A DNA stretch of 64,000 nucleotides, from contig MNCI01024352.1 in assembly GCA_015680685.1 (NCBI GenBank), positions 573,319 through 637,318 on the forward strand. Reading direction: 5' to 3'. Positions 34,450 to 44,662 of this stretch are shown one piece after another. This stretch comes from Gnetum montanum (Eukaryota > Streptophyta > Gnetopsida > Gnetales > Gnetaceae). Numbering within the stretch: the first letter of the stretch is position 1; each line of letters starts with the position of its first letter. A model generated the notes under the pieces. That model searched no databases. It was not told the origin of the DNA and saw nothing but the letters and a program-made list of their open reading frames with translations. The translations under genes and the position numbers were made by a program.

Positions 34450-35760
34450 AAGAGGAGTTCATTTAGAAACTAATTAGAGAGTGAGCTCTCCTCCTATTTA
34501 TTATTCCATCTTAAGCAAGAGAGGTGGTCAATGACCACATTCTCTACCCCTTTTTGATCTACCATAGTAAGATCAAATTCCTACAAGATTATAAGCCATA
34601 GTATGACACAAGGGCTCATCGTCAGCTTATTCATAAGGAAGCGAGTTGCATTGTGGTCTATATGTACAAATACCTTATAACCTAGCACATAATGTCTAAA
34701 ATTTTCTAGCATGTACACCACTACCATTAATTCTTTCTTTGTGATGGTGTAATTCAACTATGCCCCCAAAATGCTTCTACTCATGTAGTGGATATAATAT
34801 GGACATTTCTTATTGTCCAGTTGTGTGAGCACTACTTCCAAAGCATAATTAGATGTGTTTGTCATGATATGGAATAGTTTGAATCAATCTAGTGCTTGTA
34901 GGATTGGTGTTTCTACAAGTTTCTTCTTTAATTGTTGGAATTTGTGTTCACATTCCCTAGTCCAAATGAAAGGTGCATTCTTTTTTGTAAGTTCTACCAA
35001 CGACTTTGCAATCTTAGAGAAATTCTCAATAAATCATTGGTAGTAACTAGTGTGTCCAAGGAATGACTAGACATATTTAACGATCTCTGGTTGGTGTGTT
35101 ATTCCTTGGATGACCCTTATCTTTTCTAAGTCTACCTCAATCCCTTTTTGTAAAATTCGGTTCCCTAGCACAATGCCTTCTTAGACCATGAGATGACTCT
35201 TTTGCCAGTTGAGCCATAACTTTGTCTCTACACATCTCTTTAGTACTTGCTCAAGTTGGTCCAAGGTTAGCTCAAAGGTAGCTCCATAGGTGGAGAAGTC
35301 ATCCATGAAGACTTCAACAAAACTATCGATTTGTTATTGAAAGATACTTAGGACTAAGCGTTGAAATGTTCCAGGGGCATTACATAAGCCAAATAGCATC
35401 TTATAGTATGCAGACATTCCCTAGGGACTTGTGAATGTTGTTTTGGTTTGGTCTTTTAGCATAATTTGGATTTGGTTATAGCCACTATAAATGTCCAAGA
35501 AACTATAATAATAATGCTTGGATATGGTATCTAATACTTAGTCTACAAATGACAAAGGAAAATGATCTTTACATGTTGCCATATTTAATAGCCTAAAGTT
35601 GATGCAAACCCACCATTTGTCACCCTTCTTTGGTACTACTATGAGTGGGCTAACCCACTTACTATCTATGATTGGATAGATGAACCCCGCTTGAGGAGTT
35701 GCTCTATCTCTTCCTTGATGATTTGCTTTAACTTGGGGTTAAATCACCTCTGCAGCTGCC
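34450..35760 (-). pseudogene. Element B reverse transcriptase and RNase H, decayed
   Basis: Minus-strand translation shows the Ty3/gypsy RT blocks in order: PLIVVPKKGDKWW near 35650, SFLDIYSGYNQIQI near 35500, FGLCNAPGTFQRL near 35390, and the catalytic FMDDFSTYG near 35300. RNase H follows, with ILQALD- near 34970 and TITKKELMVVVYMLENFRHY near 34740-34700. In-frame stops are frequent, many of them consistent with C-to-T change at Gln or Trp codons. Confidence 0.8.
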
Positions 35761-36149
35761 TTCTAGGTTTCATAGCCAGGTTAGTGTAGATGCGATGCTG
35801 GCATATCCTTGGATCAATTCCTGTTAGTTCTGGATATGACCAAGCAAAGGCTGTTAACCATTTTTTCATCACTTTCAATAACTTTTCTTTTTGTTTAGAG
35901 CAAGTTTGACATTAATGATGACTACTTTACCATTCTTTAAAAATGCATACTCCATACCTACTGGTAAATTTTTTAGTTCTAAGGGCTCTTGCTTGAAGTG
36001 ATCAGGAATTCCCAGCTCTCCCCAATAGGTATCATCATCTTCATTAGAGAGTTGGGAATGAACTTGTTCAGTTTTGTCTATGCCTTCAACATATGCACAT
36101 GTTAGACTCTTAGTTAGCTCCATGCATATTGTGCTACTATTTGAACAAG

Positions 36150-36750
36150 CTATCAACCATTGGGTGCCCTCCTACTTTATGGCTGCTGAATACAAACATT
36201 GTTGAATATTAATTTCTTATGCACACTGATTGCATGCCCTAATATATGTGCTCTTGATGGACCAAATCTGTTGTACGCAATTGCACCCATTGTCATTGTA
36301 CACGATGCATGGAATACACTTCTTCTCAATCTTTCCTAGTTCATTTTCCTTAGATATTTCAAGAGATAGGTACCTTATACCTATTCGTACATCGATTACT
36401 TAACCAAGCCCTTCCTATGATGATGGGGAAGTTACTTTTGTAGTTGTCTACCTTGATTACCAAAAAATCAATAGGATAGGACCACCCACAAACTGTAGTC
36501 ACAATGTCCTCTACTAATCCCAAAGGGATAGTAATCAACTGATCTACTAGTTCTAAATGGATGTTACTCTTCTTAAGAGGTGGTAGGTTCTAGGCCTTGT
36601 ACATATAATGGGAGATGAGGTTAACTCTAGAACTAGAGTCAAGAAGAGCTTTACATGGCTCTTATCCAACAATCTATAGATAGATGAGTGGACTTCCTAG
36701 ATTTAATCATTTTTTTAGGAAGGTTGCCAGCCTTGATCCAATCAGAAACA
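36150..36750 (-). pseudogene. Element B aspartic protease, decayed
   Basis: The active-site region reads ALLDSSSRVNLIS, so the usual D-[ST]-G has become D-S-S. Downstream, FPIIIGRAWLS near 36410 is the conserved I-L-G-R-P/A-x-L block. The region lies between gag and RT as expected. The lost Gly and several stops mean it is inactive. Confidence 0.7.
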
Positions 36751-36899
36751 TCATGGGTTAACATTACAGTGCAGATCCTAGGTAGCACTTGGTTTGAAGG
36801 GCACTCAAAGGTATTTCATGTAGAAGATGAGGATGCTAGAGATGTAGGGTGATCAGCCAGAGTAGGTTGTGAGGGCTAGAGAGGACTGCTGAGATGGAA

Positions 36900-39137
36900 G
36901 AAAGGTCATTTCCTTGATTGATTAGCCGGACCACTTAGTTGAAAAAATGGTTATGAGTGTATATCCCTTGTAGCATTTTGTTGTTGTAGCTGTGGAGGAA
37001 TTTTACCTTGCATGGATGGAGTAGGAGGTAACTGAGTTGAAGGTAGAGGTGTAGGTGTAGAGGGATGTGAAGGATGATAAGGATATGGATATGGGTTTTT
37101 TCCTCGAGTAGATGGTGAATGTGTTTGATGGTACTCTGGAGGGTAATAGTGATGCTGAAATGATGCATGACTTGAAAAACTTCTAGGGAAGATGGACTAC
37201 TAAACATAGTACCCATATGGATCTAGTTGCCCATAAAGGTACTATTACCTTAGTAGTGGCATTCTTCATGATTGTGGTTGATACCACTGTCAGTATTGGT
37301 CGTATGGTTGTGGAGGAGCTCCACTTCGGTAGTAAGCTTAGTGTCGATGGTGGAACTGTCTTGGACTACCTTGAGGATAAGGCAATCATCTTGGAGCTTA
37401 CCTATGTGCTAGGTGAGGATTTAATGCATACACTCTAAACTCTTGTAAGTGTGACACCACAAGGCAACATCCCTTTAAATGTTCATATTGATAGATGTCA
37501 CATTCAGTTTCATCATTAGAGTTAGACTCCACAACTTCCTCTAATACAATAGCTTTGCCCTTATCTCTTTGGTAGGCACATTTAGCTTCTTTTTGCCTCT
37601 TGCAATTATGATCACTATTTTGCTCTCTGGATTCTTCAGCAATCTTTAAAGTGGTTTGAAGCTTTTCATCCAAAGAGTCCCATAACTTGTCAACCTTGGC
37701 CGAAATATCAAAAATAGATTTTTCAATGGGCAAGGTCTTTTTGTTCATCACTTCATCAAGTGGTGAGTCCTTCTCNGATGAGCTACGAAAGAGGGAAAGT
37801 GCTAAAGAATATAACAGGAACCCTTCCATTAGAAAATGGGAGGTCTGATTTTGTGATGAGAAGGACTCACCACTTGATGAAGTGATGAACAAAAAGACCT
37901 TGCCCATTGAAAAATCTATTTTTGATATTTCGGCCAAGGTTGACAAGTTATGGGACTCTTTGGATGAAAAGCTTCAAACCACTTTAAAGATTGCTGAAGA
38001 ATCCAGAGACCAAAATAGTGATCATAATTGCAAGAGGCAAAAAGAAGCTAAATGTGCCTACCAAAGAGATAAGGGCAAAGCTATTGTATTAGAGGAAGTT
38101 GTGGAGTNCTTTTAGCTTCCTTGATGAGTATCCTTGGAAAAAGCTTAAGTTTTTGCCACTTGTTCTCTATGTTTTGTATGGTGCAAGCATCTTGAAAATC
38201 TTGTAGATGTGTTTGTAGATCAGAATTTTATTCCCCCTCAAATCTTGAAATATTATTCATATCTAGGTGCTTGATTTGACTATTCTTCATATGCCCAGTT
38301 GGGATTTTCATTACCTTTGCAATGTTGAGCATACTTCGAGTTACCAATAAAGATTCATCATTATCATTGCATTGATGATGTCGATGATGGTTTCGGCCAC
38401 CCCTTCGATTTTGGTGGCCTTCACGATAATTGTTATTTCATCGATTACCTTCATCATGGTTGTTTCAATGGCGACTTTCATGTGAATTTTTCGATGAAGA
38501 GGAATGTTAGGAATTGGATGAAGAGGATCAAGAGGAAGGTGGACTACCACCTCCACCATGGTGTCTTCCACCACTCTTATGCTTTTTATGATTACCATCC
38601 TGAGATCCCTTATTGCTGCGATGTTTACCTAAAGTTCATACATTGGCTATCACTCTTTCTTGACCCTAGTTTATGAATGGTCGATCGTAGGGTTAGGTTC
38701 ACACCCTCATCATCAATAGCAAGGGGTGGAGAATCTTCATGTTGAGAACCTTCCAAGGGAGGATCCTCATTGTCCTCTTGATCTAGTAGGAATAAGGGGT
38801 TAGTGTAATGTTTCCCCTTTGTAGCTTCATAGAGTTTCTCCTGATGTTTATCTCTTTTATGTTGTGTTTCAGTGGGATAATAGTTCCGAGTGTCATATCC
38901 ATCCACAATGTACTTGTGAAGATCTGCTATGCCTAACTTCTTAAGGGTTTTAAACAACATTCCATGCACAGATCTATCGAGGGGTAAGACAACATTGCCC
39001 TCCATATCATGCCATCAAATTTGGTCATCCTGATGTAGGATGAAGGTGAAATTTGGTACAAATGCATCTAGATGAGTGTATACCACCTGTGGGACCAGTG
39101 GTTTAGTATCTTCAGGCTTATAAGAAGAAGAAGACAT
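36900..39137 (-). pseudogene. Element B gag, decayed and disturbed by assembly
   Basis: The start is an ATG at 39137 (MSSSSYKPEDTKP). An acidic N-terminal region follows (39005-38625) with KKLGIADLHKYIVDGYDTRN. The gag core near 38290-38130 reads LDMNNISRFEG, LQTHLQDFQDACTIQNIENK, then WQKLKLFPRIL, matching the same block in element A. Beyond that the order is broken by an inverted assembly piece (37777-38107). Pro/Tyr-rich sequence ends the region. Confidence 0.6.
37525..38107. other. Inverted assembly piece bounded by two single Ns (37776 and 38108)
   Basis: 37858-38107 is the reverse complement of 37525-37775 with only a few differences. The 331 bases between the two Ns read as gag on the plus strand, while all surrounding gag is on the minus strand. 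Flipping the piece would restore gag order and leave about 250 bases of overlap with the left neighbour. Confidence 0.85.
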
Positions 39138-39274
39138 TTTGCAAAACAAAATGAAATTATTAGTGTGTGTTTATAATTTTTATGTATAGTGGGAATGATA
39201 TTGACCTTTAGGTTCATACAATGATATTAATGATATTCACTTAGACCTAAATAGCACATGTTCCACAAACAAAA

Positions 39275-39294
39275 GTCCTTAGTAATGATGCCAA
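39275..39294 (-). promoter_or_regulatory. Element B primer-binding site
   Basis: The minus strand directly after the 5' LTR reads TTGGCATCATTACTAAGGAC. This is a CpG-eroded form of the TGGCACCGTT-type site beside LTR C. Confidence 0.7.
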
Positions 39295-40208
39295 TGATGA
39301 GCAGTGAGGTACTCCTACACCCAACCATACGAATTACAAGCATTCATGCATGATTCGGTTGAATTTTGTGGACTTCATGATTTCCAGTGCAGCCCCTGAG
39401 GAAGTGAATCTAGCCTTAAGGTCAATTGTTGTCTTTCCAATTACACTTTCACATTTTTTGGTATGATTAAGTATAATTGAGGCATTTGATTTGTATCATT
39501 TTTTATGTTTTATTGTCTGGTGCTTGAAATGTATATAAAAAGGAATTTAATTAACTAATGTACTAATCATTTAACTAATCCTAATATATTTATTTGTTTC
39601 TACTTTCTGTACATGTCTTGAACCCACATATTTGTTGTTGGATGACCAAGCGCTATGCTAGTAGGTGTACCAAGCAATAATGTTGTTGGGATTACCAAGT
39701 GAATATGTGTTACGCTTGAAGCAGTTGTACTTATGTATTTAATCTATTCAACTTAAATTACTTCATTAACTCAATTACTAGAAAATATTTGCTAAATAAT
39801 TGAAAACATTTAACAAATAATTGAAAACATTGAATGCATAAATGAAATAACTAATCTATCCAAAGTGCTGCAAGGTTTATCAAAAAGCTTTTCTTTATTG
39901 CCACACATACTATCATGCTAAGGTATAACAATTCTCGAATAAAGATTTGTACACTTAATGACTCCTATTATAGGCACTTAGGGGAAAAAATTCTAATTTT
40001 TAAATAAAAAAATGCAAGAGCTTTTTTGCTTCAAAAATCTATATTACCATAAATGCGGTTGGTAGACATGTATTTATAGACGACAGATAGACACTATGTC
40101 AATGGGGCCTTGTCAACATAGGGCAAGATGCATCAACGAGGTCTCATCAATGCAGTCAACTATGTCAGTGAGGCCTTGTTGACACAACGAATCAACAATG
40201 ACTCATCA
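39295..40208 (-). repeat. Element B, 5' LTR
   Basis: It runs from TGATGAGCAGTGAGG to ATGACTCATCA. The U3 palindromes lie near 40085-40200 and the TATA box (CTATAAATAC on the minus strand) near 40070-40079. The 3' flank ACAAG pairs with ATAAG at 26988-26992. Confidence 0.85.
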
Positions 40209-40502
40209 ACAAGTAAAACATTATGTTTTTCATGGTAGTATTTCATGAAAGCATTACGAAGCACGCCTATGAGAAATGACTTTCCCATACCAGTTGTTCC
40301 CTAGATAATCATTTATAGAGGGGAAACGACTTCATCCATTAATTGTGAAAACATCATGTGCCCTACAATTTTATTATAGTATTTCTTTTGCTTTGCACTT
40401 AGCTTATTAGAATCATAGGCACTATAGTCATGATCAATGACAATCATGGATCAAGATGATTTATTGTTGGTAATAAAGCTTGTAGTGAATTTTGCAACAT
40501 CC
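40209..40502 (-). pseudogene. Helitron helicase, middle fragment with Walker A
   Basis: The minus strand reads the 'K-Q-K-x2-Y-x-I-V-G/R-x-H' region, then GTTGMGKSFLIG, the Walker A (P-loop) nucleotide-binding motif, at about 40290-40320. It then reads LRNAFMKYYHEKHNVLL up to the element B boundary. A TAG directly precedes Walker A. The left end meets element B and the right end meets element E. Confidence 0.8.
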
Positions 40503-42062
40503 TCTCCTAGATACTATAACATCTAGTAATGCATCTTGAAACACCACAAAAATTTAGCTTAACACTTTGAAACCAGAACAACCTTGCGCTTCAACATCCA
40601 GAAGTTCAAAAATTGGACTAAAGTGCATGGATCTTGTCATGCACGCTGAGGTCACACTCAAGTTATGCTACTAGCATACGTGCGGCGTGCATGCAGCGTG
40701 CGCAACTTTCAGAGCCACCAAATCAGGTCAAAACAATCATAATTTGAATGGGTAAGGTCCCCTCAGGACCCATTGATGATTACTCCAAGTTTTAGCATCT
40801 AGAATCTAAGGTTTCAAGTCAAACTCACACAAATCTTGTTGCTCACGCTGAGGTCACGCCCGGGTCACGCTGATAGCGTGAATCCAGCGTGAGTTAACAA
40901 AAGTGGCCTAAATCTAAGCACAGAAAGGCTCAAATTAAACATGTAGGATGTCCTCAAGGTTAGGCAGTAGTTACACTTCAAAAAAAAGTCTTAAAGATGG
41001 AATTTTGACACAAAATGCATCATTTTTGGTCATGCACGTTGAGGTCATGCTGAGGTGACGTTGGGGGTCACGTTGGCAGCGTGAGTCCAGCATGAGCACT
41101 GGTCACGACTGAGCAAAAGAACTTCAGGCACACACTGAGGGCATGCCAAGACAAGATCAATGCATACTGGCAACCTTGGTGAAGAAAAAACACTTTCAGT
41201 AGTAGTCAGTCCATAGATTCAGAAATTCCAAGCGAGCCGGGGTCAACTTCTCTTATTGTACATTATCAGTCACTGTAAATTTTTCACATTTTTGAGCTAG
41301 TCAAGCTCTTACACTACAAATTGTACATGCTTCTATGGGCATAAGCCAGCTTGCACAAGCTAAAACATATTGTAAGATACAATGCATCTAGTCTAGAACG
41401 TAGTTTGCCTACATACATCTAGTTCACACATAGCTATACATTGAACACCTGGCACACGATCCATTTTTCTCTCATCTCATAGCCATTGATCTCATTCATA
41501 AATCCTAATCCTGAGCCTAGAAAAATGTATAAATACCCTGTTCATTGACATAAACAAGGTTGGCAAAATTGCAGAAAAGAAACTAGCAATCTTGAGCCTG
41601 GACGCATGTGATCCCCAGTGCCTGCAAACACCTCACATCAGGGCTTAACGTCTGACTTGCAATCCAGACACGCAACTACGTTTTGACCAGTGCACATATT
41701 TTTAATTAATACAACACAGTTTCTTTTTTATCTTCCATTGTACTATTCTGGTTCCTTGTTTGCATTACTCCAGTTTATTGCATGTTTTTGCATACATTCT
41801 ATTTACATTTACATTCTATATTCACATTTACGTCTTGTTGCATTATGTTCTTCATTTTATATTTTGTGACGATAACCCCAGCACAGGCCATCACGTACGC
41901 TTAGGAAAGTTCTTGGTTGATTTGCGTGCAGACCATCCAAGGCACTCTACCTTTGTTTTTCTAGCTTACCCTCACGTGAAGGCAGGGTCAGCTGTATCTC
42001 TCCAAAGACCTTTCGGCGTTTGTTTTTCCTCCAGCCTTATGTCGATGATTTTAGATGGTACA
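40503..42062 (+). repeat. Element E, 5' LTR
   Basis: The right end is set by where similarity to 44453-44662 stops, at GTACA. The left end is set by the target duplication. U3 contains many CACGCTGAGGTCACGC-like repeats and their complements (40640-41110), and a TATA-like block ATGTATAAATACCC near 41526-41539 probably marks the promoter. A chance ORF at 41760-42194 overlaps the LTR end. Confidence 0.7.
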
Positions 42063-42067
42063 GAATT

Positions 42068-42085
42068 TGGTGCTAGAAGGAGGGC
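42068..42085 (+). promoter_or_regulatory. Element E primer-binding site
   Basis: TGGTGCTAGAAGGAGGGC starts 5 bases after the LTR. I recognise this as a common site next to LTRs of plant Tat-type elements, but the exact tRNA is not assigned. Confidence 0.55.
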
Positions 42086-42224
42086 CAACTTTTTTACCAT
42101 ATATCAAAACCTTGGTCATGCTACGGTTCAAAATCCTGCACAAAACCAAGCACTGAAACTAAAACCCAACTTGTCGCCCAGCTTGACTCACTAATGCTGC
42201 CAAGCGCTAAAAATCGAATCAGTT

Positions 42225-42385
42225 TGCTCACGCTGAGCTTGCGCATGCTGTCATGCATGTTGAGCTTACGCATGCTTTCACGCACGTTGTCATGCACGCT
42301 GAGCTTGCACACGCTGTCACACACACTATCACGCACGTTAAGCATGCTGCACATGCTATCATCCGCTCACGCTGCACACGCCGTC
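42225..42385 (+). repeat. Degenerate CACGCTGAGCTTGC-type repeats in the element E leader
   Basis: Roughly ten short units of the type CACGCTGAGCTTGCGCATG or CACGC-TGTCA follow one another between the primer-binding site and gag. They resemble the repeats in this element's own U3. Confidence 0.7.
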
Positions 42386-44472
42386 ATGGAATCTTCTTGG
42401 ATCAACCCTACTTGCGCAATCCTCACAGCAGAAAAATACAAATTCTTCTATATGAAAATCCAAGCCAACTTGCCTATCGATTACATGGAAAGAGAGGGAA
42501 AAAGAAACTATGAGCTCATCTACAAGGGAGGTCATGAGTTCACTCCCTTTGCATTTGACATAATCCCCCTTTCTAAGCCCCATCATCAACTCATATCTCA
42601 ACCTCTCATGGCAGGGAGCCTCAGAATGGAAATGAGGAAGATTACTTTGCCATCCAATCTAAGCATGGGGATTCGTACCATATCGTCAGTCCTCACGCCT
42701 ATAAAAATCGATTGTTCCAACCTTTCCTAGAAGGAACCATGATTCCTCCTTCATTCGCATACATGTGAGGACCAGTGTCTCGACAAGAAGTACCAGTTTC
42801 CACGTCCACCCATTACATACCACAAGCACAAATCTATGGGGAACCTCTGACTACTTCAGCACAACACGTTCAGGGGATTACCTCACAACCTGTTGCCAGG
42901 CAGTGGTTTCCACTAGCTGTTCAACGATACCAACCTACTCTCTACAGCATACCACATCCTGCAATCCCATCCTTGAATGTTGCTCTACCGCAACAACCGA
43001 CAATCCAACAACCTTCCTTTCCAAAAACAATGCAATAGTTGAATTACTACCAATTGCAATCCATTCAACCTACTGGTCTGCCTACCATCCAAGAGTGGGC
43101 AGAGATGAAAAAAATGATGCACATGTTGACTAAAAAGGTACAACGCCTTAAAATCGCAAACACTGAGGAAGTCAAGGTGCTGGATTTCTACCAAGATGAC
43201 CTAATCCACCCTTCAGTTCCACCATTAACCTTTCCAAAGGAAATCCCATTACGCCAACTGACCAAGTACAATGGAGAGGGAGATCCAAACGTCCACCTAG
43301 TGACATTTCGACTAGAATGTCTACTACTTCAGGCTTGGCCTCACGCAATTATATGTGTGTTTGCTATGTCCATAATAGGAAAAGCTTTAGAATGGTACCG
43401 AGCTCTACCCTGTAACTCCATATTCTCTCTAGAAGATTTGTTACGCCAGTTTTTCAACTGTTTTTAATATAATCTGAAGCCTGAAGCCACTCTGGATAGC
43501 TTGAATCAGATTAAACAGGTGCCGCTAGAGCTGACACAAAAATTCATCCAAAGGTGGAGTGCAACCCTAAACGAACTCCACGAGCCCATACCTAAGACAT
43601 ACTTGCCCACCATTTTTAAGGTCACTGTGAATGACTTCATTAAGTTAAAAATTTATTATCTGAGTGCCTGTAATTTGAGCTAAGCATTCACATAAATCAA
43701 GAACATAGAGGAGGTGGCACAATCAAGCAATGACCCAGCTTATGTGGCCTATAGAAACCAACACACTCGAAAGCAAAACACAACAGTGGAAACGATGGCC
43801 GCAATTACAAAAGAAACCAACTAAGGCCCAATAGTTAAGCAATCCAAATCCCCAGCTAACAAAGCTGCCAACTTTGGCGTCGACTCGCCTACATCGGCAG
43901 GGGCCACCCCAAGGCCCAACTTTCAGTGTAAGGACCGCTCAAAGTATACATCATTACTGATGCAACCCTCTTAACTATTGGAGGAACTCTTGAAAGCTAG
44001 GAAAGTCCAACACAAACATGTGTCAGAGATTACTTGCCAAAAACATGACAGGTACTGTGAGCTACTAAGGAACCCCACCTTAGTAGTACCAAATGAGCCC
44101 CCGGTCCCACAACATTTTAAATTGGACCAATATTGTCATTACCATCAAATGGCTGGTCACAGTACAAACAACTGTCATGCCTTTCAAGATGACCTACAGG
44201 GAATGATAGAATAAGGCCAACTAGTGATTGATAGAGCAAGTCAATCCAACACAGACGATGCCTCCTATGTGATAAACTCAATTAGCATAGGTGGCAAACC
44301 CAAACCTGTGCAACAACCTTTCGTGATCCGTGTGCCTCCTAACCAAGCAAAGGTCCCCTCAACCTTCATAAGCAAGAGGCCTCTCTTTGTGGTCAAGGTT
44401 CCACTGCAATCATCCGCTAAGACGTTAAAATGGCATGACTCCTCTGCTAAGACATTTTATATTTTACGATGA
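42386..44472 (+). pseudogene. Element E gag, decayed
   Basis: The ATG at 42386 begins MESSWINPTC and runs to a stop at 42728-42730. After a frame change, one frame from 42775 to 44472 carries all the rest, broken only by in-frame stops (43036, 43465, 43681 and others). A Pro/Gln-rich stretch leads into the gag core: LRQLTKYNGEGDPNVHL near 43240-43300, IIGKALEWYRALP near 43370-43410, then LRQFFNCF. A zinc knuckle, YCHYHQMAGHSTNNCHAF, lies near 44130-44190. Its Cys-His-His-Cys arrangement is typical for Tat-type gag. Capsid assembly and RNA binding would have been its role. Confidence 0.75.
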
Positions 44473-44662
44473 TAACCCCAGCGTAGGCCATAGCGTATGC
44501 TTGGGGAAGTCCTTGGTTGATTTGTGTGCTCACCATCTAAGGCACTCTGCCTTCATTTTTCTAGCTTGCCCTCACGCGAAGGTAGGGTCGGCTATATCTC
44601 TCCAGAGATCTTTCAGCGTTCATTTTTCCTCCAGCCTTACGTTGACGATTTCGGGCAGTACA
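44453..44662 (+). repeat. Element E, 3' LTR remnant
   Basis: It aligns with 41858-42062 from ATTTTATATTTT to GTACA. Everything from gag to this point (pol and most of the 3' LTR) is missing. GCTAAGAC occurs at about 44416 and again at 44444 next to the join, a possible microhomology for the deletion. Confidence 0.75.

Larger units (their letters stand above)
26993..40208 (-). mobile_element. Element B: full-length Athila-like LTR retrotransposon, 13.2 kb
   Basis: The LTRs (932 and 914 bp) begin TGATGAG and end CTCATCA, a perfect 7-bp terminal inverted pair. The flanking duplication is ATAAG/ACAAG, with one mismatch. In sense (minus) order it holds a primer-binding site, gag, aspartic protease, reverse transcriptase, RNase H, integrase, a long spacer with an internal U3-like promoter, an env-like ORF starting MAPK, a polypurine tract and the 3' LTR. 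All ORFs are interrupted. By eye the LTRs differ at clearly more than one base in ten, so the insertion is old. It sits inside the helicase ORF of the Helitron, immediately after the Walker A segment. Confidence 0.85.
40503..44662 (+). mobile_element. Element E: Tat-type LTR retrotransposon, internally deleted
   Basis: The element lies in plus orientation: a 1.56-kb 5' LTR, a primer-binding site, gag with a zinc knuckle, then an abrupt join to the last ~210 bases of the 3' LTR. Pol is absent. CATCC occurs directly before (40498-40502) and after (44663-44667) as a perfect 5-bp target duplication. The LTR starts TCT and ends ACA; a start of TGT would be canonical. It interrupts the Helitron ORF between a VDRM and an LQNS segment that join in frame across it. 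Confidence 0.75.

Noticed and set aside
37525-38107. Apparent 250-bp inverted repeat (possible foldback element)
   Set aside because: Bounded by single Ns and carrying gag in the wrong orientation; explained by an inverted contig.
41760-42194. 144-aa ORF spanning the end of the element E 5' LTR
   Set aside because: It crosses the LTR end and primer-binding site and has a near copy at the 3' LTR remnant, so it is LTR sequence read as protein.
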